Shown: positions 1-5,533 of the stretch, piece after piece
Numbering within the stretch: the first letter of the stretch is position 1
Layout of the letters: every line of letters begins with the position of its first letter
Source: Prevotellaceae bacterium
GTDB taxonomy: Bacteria; Bacteroidota; Bacteroidia; Bacteroidales; UBA932
DNA: 5,533 nucleotides
Reading direction: 5' to 3'
Assembly (NCBI GenBank): GCA_031275145.1
Contig: JAISPE010000274.1
Coordinates: 1-5,533, forward strand
The notes under the pieces: generated by a model
What the model saw: the letters and a program-made list of their open reading frames with translations, nothing else
Databases searched by the model: none
What the model was told of the DNA's origin: nothing
Translations under genes and position numbers: made by a program

Positions 1-41
1 AACGGAAAAAATGTTAAAGCAATTATTTTTTTAAAAATCAT
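1..41 (-). CDS. 5' end of an exported protein, runs off the left edge
   Basis: Reading leftward from the ATG at 41-39 gives 13 open codons, MIFKKIIALTFFP, and then the window ends. A short lysine pair followed by a hydrophobic run is the typical start of a Sec signal peptide, so I infer an exported or lipoprotein-type product. The cleavage region and mature protein lie outside the window. Support comes from upstream: a TAATTTTG -7 promoter box on the same strand lies at 79-72, about 30 bases before the ATG. An alternative ATG at 52-50 hits a stop after four codons. There is no Shine-Dalgarno sequence, as expected for Bacteroidota. The function cannot be told from 13 residues. A chance ORF is still possible because the frame is so short. 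Confidence 0.5.
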   Translation of the reverse strand, partial: MIFKKIIALTFFP

Positions 42-52
42 ATTTTATTCAT

Positions 53-60
53 CAAAATTA
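53..60 (-). promoter_or_regulatory. second TAATTTTG box before the left-edge gene
   Basis: On the minus strand this reads TAATTTTG, an exact match to the Bacteroidota -7 consensus TAnnTTTG. It lies 19 bases downstream of the matching box at 72-79 and only 11 bases before the ATG at 41. As a promoter it would give an almost leaderless mRNA, so it is either a minor alternative start or a chance match in AT-rich DNA. Confidence 0.2.
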
Positions 61-71
61 CAACCGCGGCG

Positions 72-79
72 CAAAATTA
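72..79 (-). promoter_or_regulatory. -7 promoter box (TAATTTTG) of the left-edge gene
   Basis: The minus strand reads TAATTTTG followed by CGCCGCG. The box fits the Bacteroidota primary-sigma -7 consensus TAnnTTTG. The 15-base block TAATTTTGCGCCGCG is identical to the valS promoter at 1445-1459. A weak TTTTC at 103-99 lies at about the right distance (19 bases) for a -33 element. Transcription would start near 66, giving a leader of about 25 bases before the ATG at 41. Confidence 0.5.
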
Positions 80-93
80 GTTTAAAAATCAAT

Positions 94-167
94 AACCGGA
101 AAATATTACGGAAAACACGACCCGGAATTTGAGCAGTCAAAGTTACGGCCGCAAAACCGGAAAATAT
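94..167. repeat. 13-base direct repeat AACCGGAAAATAT, two copies
   Basis: The two identical copies are at 94-106 and 155-167, 61 bases apart start to start, in the gap between the dinD stop and the left-edge gene. Shorter CGGAA-containing relatives in the same orientation begin at 3, 109 and 123. Each full copy lies just upstream (minus-strand sense) of a TAnnTTTG box: 72-79 for the first and 138-145 for the second. They could be tandem binding sites for a regulator of the left-edge gene, or the trace of a small local duplication. The sequence alone does not separate these. Confidence 0.4.
138..145 (-). promoter_or_regulatory. possible distal -7 box (TAACTTTG)
   Basis: The minus strand reads TAACTTTG, which fits TAnnTTTG. 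It lies 97 bases before the ATG at 41 and downstream of the second AACCGGAAAATAT copy. No good -33 element is visible. It could be a second promoter of the left-edge gene, but a match of this quality can occur by chance. Confidence 0.2.
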
Positions 168-174
168 ATTTATT

Positions 175-200
175 CCTGTAACTGCGTTTGTTAAAACAGG
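175..200 (-). terminator. weak hairpin after dinD
   Basis: On the minus strand, 15 bases past the dinD stop, CCTG and TAAC (split by a TTT bulge) pair with GTTA and CAGG around a 7-base loop. It is placed where a dinD terminator would be, but the stem is short, bulged and not followed by a clean T-run. This is only a candidate; no better terminator is visible before the next promoter. Confidence 0.2.
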
Positions 201-214
201 ACCGGCACAGTTTT

Positions 215-1072
215 TTATTTCGGCAATTTTTTAGTCGACTGTTCAATTTTCTTTTCATCGCTTGCTATGCGACGTTCCATTTTATTGATGTCTTCGGCAG
301 GGGGTAATTCTTCGGGTTTAATCCCCCGTTTCCCTAACATTTCGCGCACGGTTCGGTTGTTCTGAACATGTTCGGCTGTGATGTGCGTTTCTCCCTGAAG
401 ATTTTTTTCGCTCACGTTGTGATTAGTCATTTCAGTTGCTAAATTTTTGGCAGCAATAGTGAGCGTTGGCAAAAAATCGGCCAGCGGACGGGTTGATTTT
501 ATTCCCAGCCGGCGTTTCATGTCTTCGGTAGTATACCCGCCAAACAAAGCGGTATCGCCTTTTGAACGAATGCGCCCGAAACCTTTGTCGTCAACGCCCC
601 GTTCGTAGATATTTTGCGACAGCTGTTTTTCGGCAGCCCGCAGTTTATCACGTGTTTCCAGACGCGATTTCAGATCCAGCCGTTCCTCGATAAGCTCGAT
701 TTTCCGGGTTTGAATAGCAAAATAGCTTTGCGCAAAAGCGATTTCTTCTTTCTTCGGATCGCCGTTTTGAGCAATCAGATAGCAGGCAAAACGGGTAAGC
801 ATGAAATCTTCTACTTCGCGTTTTGCGCCGCTACCCAGATTCACCATTTTCGTGACCTCACGAAAATGGTCGTCCACATTAATGCCCTGAGTTTTACATG
901 ATTCGACGGCGCGATTTATCGCTACAACAAAATTTTCCCAGCGTGCATATCCCAAAATCACCTGCAAATCTCTTGCAAACCAGATTTCTACCTGTTCTTT
1001 CCGCTCGTTTTCAATATACCCGGATATCGTGTCAAACGAGGTTTTATACTGAGCAATTTTTAGTTTATCCAT
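215..1072 (-). CDS. dinD: DNA damage-inducible protein D (DinD-like)
   Basis: This complete 285-residue protein is close in length to E. coli DinD (about 274). An N-terminal BRO-N-like region begins at about 31-48 (WFARDLQVILGYARWENF). The family's most conserved stretch follows at 78-124, with LGSGAKREVED, LTRFACYLIAQNGDP and IAFAQSYFAIQTR. A second block at 159-191 has GVDDKGFGRIRSKGDTALFGG and a basic KRRLGI segment. The C-terminal third (about 260-285) is charged and probably helical. From the literature, E. coli DinD is LexA-controlled and disrupts RecA-DNA filaments in vitro; a similar role here is inferred from homology. No signal peptide or membrane segment is seen, so it should be cytoplasmic. 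BRO-N proteins also include phage antirepressors, but the full-length DinD pattern favours DinD. I see no LexA-type box upstream and no strong promoter in 1073-1233; the best boxes, AATATTTG at 1210-1203 and CATTTTTG at 1177-1170, each miss the consensus by one base. Readthrough from the tRNA gene is possible. Confidence 0.9.
   Translation of the reverse strand: MDKLKIAQYKTSFDTISGYIENERKEQVEIWFARDLQVILGYARWENFVVAINRAVESCKTQGINVDDHFREVTKMVNLGSGAKREVEDFMLTRFACYLIAQNGDPKKEEIAFAQSYFAIQTRKIELIEERLDLKSRLETRDKLRAAEKQLSQNIYERGVDDKGFGRIRSKGDTALFGGYTTEDMKRRLGIKSTRPLADFLPTLTIAAKNLATEMTNHNVSEKNLQGETHITAEHVQNNRTVREMLGKRGIKPEELPPAEDINKMERRIASDEKKIEQSTKKLPK
843..870. repeat. perfect 13-base inverted repeat inside dinD
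   Basis: The arms ACCATTTTCGTGA (843-855) and TCACGAAAATGGT (858-870) are perfectly complementary and separated by two bases, CC. The repeat lies within the dinD coding frame and encodes residues 68-77 (DHFREVTKMV), just before the conserved LGSGAKREVED block. In dinD mRNA it would fold into a hairpin of about 12 pairs with a four-base loop. It is not followed by a U-run, so it is not a canonical terminator. Confidence 0.8.
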
Positions 1073-1170
1073 GATATTTATCTTTTTAGCTTATTTCTAT
1101 TTCCATATTTTCAGGCGGTTGCTTTTTTCCATATTATATCCCGTCATTTTTTTGTGAAATATTTTGCCAC

Positions 1171-1191
1171 AAAAATGAAACCCGACTTCAC
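1171..1191 (-). terminator. weak candidate terminator after tRNA-Gly
   Basis: On the minus strand, downstream of the tRNA, GTGAAG pairs with TTTCAT (four Watson-Crick pairs and two G-U pairs) around the loop TCGGG, running directly into five Ts. The stem is weak, so termination would be partial at best. Its place between the tRNA and dinD would let some transcripts read on into dinD. Confidence 0.22.
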
Positions 1192-1233
1192 TATATAACA
1201 AACAAATATTCAACATACAATTCCTTTGAAACG

Positions 1234-1306
1234 AGCGGAAAACGGGATTCGACCCCGCGACCCTCAGCTTGGGAAGCTGATGCTCTACCGACTGAGCTAC
1301 TTCCGC
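1234..1306 (-). tRNA. tRNA-Gly (anticodon CCC)
   Basis: The reverse strand folds into a full 73-base cloverleaf. The acceptor is GCGGAAG/TTTCCGC (one G-U), the D-arm is GCTC/GAGC with G18-G19 kept, the anticodon stem is TCAGC/GCTGA with loop TTCCCAA, and the T-stem is GCGGG/CCCGT. The anticodon CCC reads the codon GGG. Glycine identity elements are present: G1-C72, C2-G71, C35, C36 and discriminator T73. CCA is not encoded and must be added after transcription. One oddity is that T-loop position 54 is G (GTCGAAT) where almost all elongator tRNAs have T. The gene has its own -7 box 11 bases upstream and is divergent from valS. Confidence 0.96.
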
Positions 1307-1317
1307 ATTTGCGGGTG

Positions 1318-1325
1318 CAAAATTA
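1318..1325 (-). promoter_or_regulatory. -7 promoter box (TAATTTTG) of tRNA-Gly
   Basis: The minus strand reads TAATTTTGCACCCGC immediately before the mature tRNA end at 1306. It fits the Bacteroidota TAnnTTTG box, and TTTCG at 1349-1345 lies 19 bases upstream as a weak -33 element. The start site would fall near 1313, giving a very short leader for RNase P to remove. The downstream bases resemble those of the valS promoter (TAATTTTGCGCCGCG). Confidence 0.6.
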
Positions 1326-1444
1326 ATACTTTTTTTATTCATGACGAAATATTTTTTTGAACTTTTTTTATCCACAGACTACACGAATTGTGCAGATACG
1401 CCATAATCCGGAAATCAGGTTTTTAGGAATAGCCTTTTTTTTGT

Positions 1445-1452
1445 TAATTTTG
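1445..1452 (+). promoter_or_regulatory. -7 promoter box (TAATTTTG) of valS
   Basis: TAATTTTG matches the Bacteroidota -7 consensus exactly and is followed by the GC-rich bases CGCCGCG. The expected start is near 1459, giving a leader of roughly 45 bases before the ATG at 1504. The -33 element is poor: only TTTA at 1422-1425 is correctly spaced. I see no T-box or other structured leader. The leader is too short to hold one. Confidence 0.6.
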
Positions 1453-1503
1453 CGCCGCGAAAATAGATTAGCCGACAGGCTGACAATATTATTTATATAG
1501 ATT

Positions 1504-4167
1504 ATGTCAAAAGATATTTCAACGAAATACGATCCTTCCGAAATCGAAGGCAAATGGTACGGATACTGGATTAAGCAGGGACTTTTCCACTCGGAGCCGG
1601 ATGAACGCGAGCCATATACGATAGTGATACCTCCGCCAAATGTGACCGGAGTGCTTCACATGGGGCACATGCTCAACAATACGATACAGGATATTCTTGT
1701 CCGTCGAGCGCGAATGTTGGGTAAAAATGCCTGCTGGGTACCCGGTACCGATCATGCTTCGATAGCAACTGAAGCGAAAGTAGTTGCCAAACTTGCGTCG
1801 GAAGGCATCGACAAAAATAGCCTTTCCCGCGAACAGTTTCTGGAACATGCATGGGAATGGACGCGCAAACATGGCGGTATCATCCTCGAACAGCTTAAAA
1901 AACTGGGCGCTTCGTGCGACTGGGAACGGACATGTTTCACTATGGATGAAAAACGTTCGGAAAGCGTGATCAGAGTATTTGTCGATCTCTACGAAAAAAA
2001 ACTGATATATCGCGGTATACGCATGGTGAACTGGGATCCGAAAGCCAAAACGGCACTGTCCGACGAAGAAGTTATCCACAAAGAAGAACACGGGAAACTG
2101 TATTATATAAGGTATAAACTCAGTCCGGCGACTCCTTTCGAGGCAGGCGGTCCCGAATGGGCGGTTATAGCAACGACCCGGCCGGAAACTATTTTCGGTG
2201 ATATAGCAGTGTGTATCAATCCGAATGATCCGAAAACAGAAAAATTCAAGGGAAAGAAACTCATTGTCCCGACTGTGAACAGGGAAGTCCCCGTTATCGA
2301 AGACGAATATGTTGATATGGAATTTGGTACGGGTTTTCTCAAAGTCACACCGGCTCACGATATAAACGATTATGCGCTGGGCGAAAAATATAATCTGGAA
2401 GTCATTGATATTTTCAACGATGACGGCACGCTCAATGCCAACGGACTTCAGTACGAAGGTATGGACCGTTTCGACGTCAGGGAAAGAATCGAATCGGACC
2501 TCGACAAACTCGGATTGCTGGAAAAGGTTGAAGATTATACCAATAAAGTAGGATATTCCGAGCGTACCAGTGTCGCTGTCGAGCCCAAACTTTCGATGCA
2601 GTGGTTTCTGAAAATGGACGGGCTGGCAAAACCCGCAATCGAAGCCGTCGCCGACGACACAATAAAGTTCTATCCTCCGAAATTCAAGAACATGTACCGT
2701 CACTGGATGGAGAATATAAAAGACTGGTGCATAAGCCGGCAATTATGGTGGGGACACCGTATTCCGGCCTATTACCTGCCGGCAGGAGGATATGTTGTCG
2801 CCGAAACAGCGGAAAAGGCGTTGCTTAAAGCCCGCGAAATGAGCGGAAACAGTGATTTGCAGATTACGGATTTAAAGCAGGACGAGGATTGTCTGGATAC
2901 ATGGTTTTCGTCGTGGCTGTGGCCGGTCTCCGTTTTCGACGGGATAAATAATCCCGACAACAGGGATATAAACTATTACTATCCTACCAACGACCTTGTT
3001 ACAGCTCCCGAAATCATCTTTTTCTGGGTTGCGCGCATGATTGTTTCGGGTTACGAATACCGTCGCAAACCCTGTTTCCGCAACGTGTATTTCACAGGGA
3101 TTGTCCGCGACAAAATCGGCCGCAAGATGTCGAAATCATTAGGCAATTCGCCGGACCCGCTGAATCTGATTGCACGTTACGGAGCCGACGGCGTGCGTAT
3201 GGGGATGCTGCTCACTTCGCCCGCAGGCAATGATTTGCCTTTCGACGAAACACTGTGCGAACAGGGACGTAATTTCAACAATAAAATCTGGAACGCTTTC
3301 CGCCTGATTAGCGCATGGAAATCCGGAAACGCTCATCAACCCGAATCTTCGGTAATCGCGGTGAACTGGTTTGCTTCGGTATTGAGTAAAACTATAGTGG
3401 AAGTCGATGATTTATTCGGCAAATACAGGCTGTCGGAAGCCCTGATGCTTATCTACAAACTGTTTTGGGACGAATTTTCGTCGTGGTTTCTTGAAATCGT
3501 CAAGCCTGCATACCGACAGGAGATTGACAGCGTTACGCTTGCCGGGACCAAAGAATTTTTCTGCTCTCTACTGAAACTCTTACATCCGTTTATGCCCTTC
3601 ATAACGGAAGAGATATGGCAACGGCTTGAACACGAAGTCGACACTCCGGAAAATGCGACCGAAAGCATTATGGTATCCGGAATGCCCGTACCGGCAAATA
3701 TCGACGAAAATCTGACGGTTTCGTTCAACAGGGTTAAGGAAATTGTTTCCAGTGTGCGTACTGTACGTTTGCAGAAAAATATCCCGAATCGCGAAAGTAT
3801 CGTTCTGGAAGCGCTCGGCAATCACGACGGCAAATTCGATTCCGTTATCTGCAAGATGGGCAACGTGTCCGAAATCAGAACCGTAGATGAGAAATCCGCA
3901 GTATCGGTCTCGTTTCTTACAGGCACAACGGAGTATTCAATCCCCGTTGCCGGCAGTATCGATGTAGAAGCGGAACTCGCTAAATTCAACGACGAACTGA
4001 ATTATCTGGAAGGATTTTTGGTCTCGATCAACAAAAAACTGTCTAACGAAAAGTTTGTGGCAAACGCTAAACCCGAAATAGTCGAAAACGAACGCAAAAA
4101 ACTGTCGGATACGGAATCGAAAATCAAAACCGTCAAGGAACAGATAGCGCAACTGAAAAATATGTGA
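1504..4167 (+). CDS. valS: valine--tRNA ligase (valyl-tRNA synthetase)
   Basis: This complete class Ia cytoplasmic synthetase of 887 residues charges tRNA-Val with valine using ATP. PPPNVTG at 43-49 and the HIGH-type signature HMGH at 52-55 form the first half of the Rossmann active site, with GTDHASIATE at 81-90. The CP1 editing domain, which removes mischarged threonine, spans about 190-350 and carries TTRPET (224-229) and GTGFLKVTPAHD (275-286). The catalytic core resumes with WCISRQLWWGHRIP (408-420) and DTWFSSWLWP (465-474), and ends with the KMSKS loop at 541-545. An anticodon-binding helical domain follows (about 600-760), with HPFMPFITEEIWQ at 694-706. The last 70 residues are a charged heptad-like coiled coil, the usual ValRS C-terminal arm. 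All signature residues are intact. The ATG lacks a Shine-Dalgarno sequence, but MSKDISTKYDPSEIE is the normal family N-terminus. No terminator is seen after the stop. Confidence 0.98.
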   Translation: MSKDISTKYDPSEIEGKWYGYWIKQGLFHSEPDEREPYTIVIPPPNVTGVLHMGHMLNNTIQDILVRRARMLGKNACWVPGTDHASIATEAKVVAKLASEGIDKNSLSREQFLEHAWEWTRKHGGIILEQLKKLGASCDWERTCFTMDEKRSESVIRVFVDLYEKKLIYRGIRMVNWDPKAKTALSDEEVIHKEEHGKLYYIRYKLSPATPFEAGGPEWAVIATTRPETIFGDIAVCINPNDPKTEKFKGKKLIVPTVNREVPVIEDEYVDMEFGTGFLKVTPAHDINDYALGEKYNLEVIDIFNDDGTLNANGLQYEGMDRFDVRERIESDLDKLGLLEKVEDYTNKVGYSERTSVAVEPKLSMQWFLKMDGLAKPAIEAVADDTIKFYPPKFKNMYRHWMENIKDWCISRQLWWGHRIPAYYLPAGGYVVAETAEKALLKAREMSGNSDLQITDLKQDEDCLDTWFSSWLWPVSVFDGINNPDNRDINYYYPTNDLVTAPEIIFFWVARMIVSGYEYRRKPCFRNVYFTGIVRDKIGRKMSKSLGNSPDPLNLIARYGADGVRMGMLLTSPAGNDLPFDETLCEQGRNFNNKIWNAFRLISAWKSGNAHQPESSVIAVNWFASVLSKTIVEVDDLFGKYRLSEALMLIYKLFWDEFSSWFLEIVKPAYRQEIDSVTLAGTKEFFCSLLKLLHPFMPFITEEIWQRLEHEVDTPENATESIMVSGMPVPANIDENLTVSFNRVKEIVSSVRTVRLQKNIPNRESIVLEALGNHDGKFDSVICKMGNVSEIRTVDEKSAVSVSFLTGTTEYSIPVAGSIDVEAELAKFNDELNYLEGFLVSINKKLSNEKFVANAKPEIVENERKKLSDTESKIKTVKEQIAQLKNM

Positions 4168-4240
4168 ATCAACCGTGAACGATGAATATGCTTACGCCGA
4201 ATGTGATTTACAGACAGGATATACAAACAGACTCGAAGTT

Positions 4241-5458
4241 ATGAAACGAATTATGATTATTTTATGTATGGTGTTTTGTTTTGAAACGCTTACAGCTCAA
4301 CGTACGGTGAAACAGTTGAAAACATGGCTGGTTCAATTGCAAAACGAAAATATTGCCGAGATTGCCGGACAAAAGTTTGCCCGTAAATCGCTGTCGCAAA
4401 CCGAAGCGGCGGAGGCAGCGGAATTGCTGTTTGCGCATAAACAGCAGGTTTTCCGCGAAAAATACGGGAAACAATGGCAGGATAAACAATTGAGCGAAGG
4501 CAAATATGTGATGAAATTCGATTACCGCGTGTTCGGGGAAAAGCCTGCCGGCGGACGAAGCCTTTACATTTCGATGCACGGAGGCGGAAATACTTCCGAC
4601 GCAGTGAACAACAAGCAATGGAGCAATCAGATACTCCTCTACAAACCGGAGGAAGGAGTTTATCTCGCTCCGCGTTCGGCAGTGAACGACTGGAATATGT
4701 GGTTTCAGCCTCATGTCGATACGCTTTTCGACAGACTGATACAACTCGCTGTGGCGTTTATGGATGTGAATCCCGACAGGGTTTATCTCATGGGATATTC
4801 TGCCGGCGGCGACGGGGCTTACCGTCTGGCGCCGCGTCTTGCCGACCGTTGGGCTGCCGCCGCAATGATGGCGGGTCACCCCGGAGACGCAAGTCCCTTA
4901 AATCTCCGTAACACCTGCTTTTCATTATGGATGGGCGCACTTGACAGCGCATATAACCGTAATGCCGAAGCCGCACGATTCGGACTGTTGATGGACAGCC
5001 TGCATCGGGCAGATCCGAAGGGATATTTCCATGAAACTCACCTCGTTCCCGAACGGGGGCACTGGATGAACCGACAGGATTCGGTAGCTGTCCCATGGAT
5101 GGCTAAATTCCGCCGGAACGCTCTCCCTCAAAAGGTTGTATGGCGTCAGGACGATGTTCCGCACGAATCGTTCTACTGGCTGTCGGTTTCTCCGGACGAA
5201 ATGGAAAAAGGTAAACAGCTTGTTGTCGAACATGCGGGCAATGTGTTTACTGTCATCAAAAATGATTACAAAACAGTGAAAATAGGCGTGAACGATGCGA
5301 TGATTGATTTTGACAAGCCTGTAAAAGTCGTTGTAAACGGCAAAACTGTATTTAATAAAAAACTAAACCGTACGATAGAAAATATTTACAGTTCTATCGA
5401 AAAACGTAATGATCCGTCGTTAATATTCAGCGCGTTTATTATACTTCCACAGGTATAA
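4241..5458 (+). CDS. exported alpha/beta hydrolase, esterase-like
   Basis: I place the start at 4241, giving 405 residues. Residues 1-20 (MKRIMIILCMVFCFETLTAQ) then form a Sec signal peptide with cleavage near A19-Q20. There is no lipobox cysteine, so a periplasmic or secreted protein is likely. An in-frame ATG at 4175 would add 22 polar residues in front of the signal and bury it. Residues about 90-290 form the hydrolase domain: oxyanion-hole motif HGGG at 113-116, nucleophile elbow GYSAG with Ser187, probable acid Asp235 in GALDS, and His274 in ERGHW. This layout resembles polyhydroxybutyrate-depolymerase/feruloyl-esterase-like hydrolases, but the substrate is not readable. Residues about 298-405 form a second beta-rich region (HESFYWLSV, DKPVKVVVNGK, RNDPSLIFSA) that I recall from similar Bacteroidota and planctomycete proteins, so the C-terminus looks complete. 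The gene follows valS by 73 bases with no terminator or TAnnTTTG box between, suggesting readthrough from valS. Confidence 0.85.
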   Translation: MKRIMIILCMVFCFETLTAQRTVKQLKTWLVQLQNENIAEIAGQKFARKSLSQTEAAEAAELLFAHKQQVFREKYGKQWQDKQLSEGKYVMKFDYRVFGEKPAGGRSLYISMHGGGNTSDAVNNKQWSNQILLYKPEEGVYLAPRSAVNDWNMWFQPHVDTLFDRLIQLAVAFMDVNPDRVYLMGYSAGGDGAYRLAPRLADRWAAAAMMAGHPGDASPLNLRNTCFSLWMGALDSAYNRNAEAARFGLLMDSLHRADPKGYFHETHLVPERGHWMNRQDSVAVPWMAKFRRNALPQKVVWRQDDVPHESFYWLSVSPDEMEKGKQLVVEHAGNVFTVIKNDYKTVKIGVNDAMIDFDKPVKVVVNGKTVFNKKLNRTIENIYSSIEKRNDPSLIFSAFIILPQV

Positions 5459-5468
5459 ACTGTGAGCT

Positions 5469-5496
5469 GGACTGCTTCGTTACGACGAAACAATCC
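5469..5496. repeat. imperfect 11-base inverted repeat after the hydrolase
   Basis: GGACTGCTTCG (5469-5479) and CGAAACAATCC (5486-5496) flank the loop TTACGA. Two of eleven positions mismatch on the plus strand. On the minus strand the same positions become G-U pairs, so a minus-strand RNA would pair along all eleven. The sequence resembles, from memory, the GGATTGCTTCG...CGAAGCAATCC type of dispersed intergenic palindrome seen in many bacterial genomes. It lies 10 bases past the hydrolase stop. Confidence 0.45.
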
Positions 5497-5517
5497 TCAA
5501 ATATACAACCGCAATAC

Positions 5518-5533
5518 GCATGCTTTAGCATGC
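5518..5533. terminator. hairpin at the right edge, possible terminator
   Basis: GCATGC, the loop TTTA and GCATGC again form a perfect six-pair hairpin that stops exactly at the window end. C5517 could extend it if the next base is G. It is placed 60 bases past the hydrolase stop, where a terminator is expected, but whether a T-run follows cannot be seen. GCATGC is itself a palindrome, so the unit could equally be a repeat element. Confidence 0.35.

Noticed and set aside
215..1072. dinD-like gene as a phage antirepressor or defence gene
   Set aside because: BRO-N proteins occur in phages, but the full-length match to the DinD pattern and the housekeeping neighbours, with no integrase or phage genes, favour a chromosomal dinD.
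1131..1140. TATAAT-like sequence before dinD on the minus strand
   Set aside because: It matches an E. coli -10 box, but the Bacteroidota primary sigma factor does not use that consensus, and no -35 is paired with it.
1073..1233. LexA/SOS box upstream of dinD
   Set aside because: No CTGT-N8-ACAG or similar dyad is visible. SOS control cannot be claimed from this sequence, though Bacteroidota LexA sites may differ.
1097..1375. 92-residue minus-strand ORF containing VAQSVEHQLPKLRVAGSNPV
   Set aside because: This peptide is the well-known false translation of a tRNA gene; it is read straight through tRNA-Gly at 1234-1306.
1519..2742. 407-residue antisense ORF opposite valS
   Set aside because: It lies wholly inside valS on the opposite strand, with low-complexity F/I/R-rich composition and no recognisable domain. 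It is a shadow of valS codon bias.
2775..2786. 12-base palindrome CCTGCCGGCAGG in valS
   Set aside because: It lies in coding sequence, has no loop or neighbouring copies, and is short enough to arise from codon choice for LPAG.
4175..4240. Earlier in-frame ATG for the hydrolase
   Set aside because: It would put 22 polar residues ahead of a clear signal peptide starting at 4241. Neither start has a Shine-Dalgarno sequence, so the signal peptide decides.

Overview
The window looks like a chromosomal segment of a Bacteroidota bacterium, most likely a Bacteroidales-type genome. Three things point there. Candidate promoters carry the Bacteroidota -7 element TAnnTTTG instead of an E. coli-like -10 box. 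No start codon has a clear Shine-Dalgarno sequence, and leaders are AT-rich. The valyl-tRNA synthetase and the exported hydrolase look like Bacteroidota members of their families. Genus and species cannot be read from this sequence.

Layout, left to right. Bases 1-41 (minus strand) hold the first 13 codons of a gene that runs off the left edge and appears to begin with a signal peptide. Its likely promoter region (about 53-167) has TAATTTTG boxes and a 13-base direct repeat. Next, on the minus strand, is a complete dinD-like gene (215-1072, DNA-damage-inducible protein D). A tRNA-Gly with anticodon CCC (1234-1306) follows, also on the minus strand. The 197-base gap 1307-1503 is a divergent promoter region: one TAATTTTG box fires left into the tRNA and one fires right into valS. 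valS (1504-4167, plus strand) encodes a complete 887-residue valyl-tRNA synthetase. It is followed on the same strand by an exported alpha/beta hydrolase (4241-5458) with a complete Ser-Asp-His triad. The last 75 bases hold two inverted repeats and no visible gene.

Functionally the window is mostly housekeeping: translation (valS, tRNA-Gly) and a DNA-damage accessory (dinD). An extracytoplasmic esterase-like protein of unknown substrate is probably transcribed from valS readthrough. I see no mobile element, CRISPR array, toxin-antitoxin pair or defence cassette. I found no convincing new multi-gene system. The points most worth a second look are small ones: a perfect 28-base inverted repeat inside dinD, a G in place of the near-universal T54 of the tRNA, a 15-base promoter/discriminator block shared by valS and the left-edge gene, and the dyad-rich tail at the right edge.
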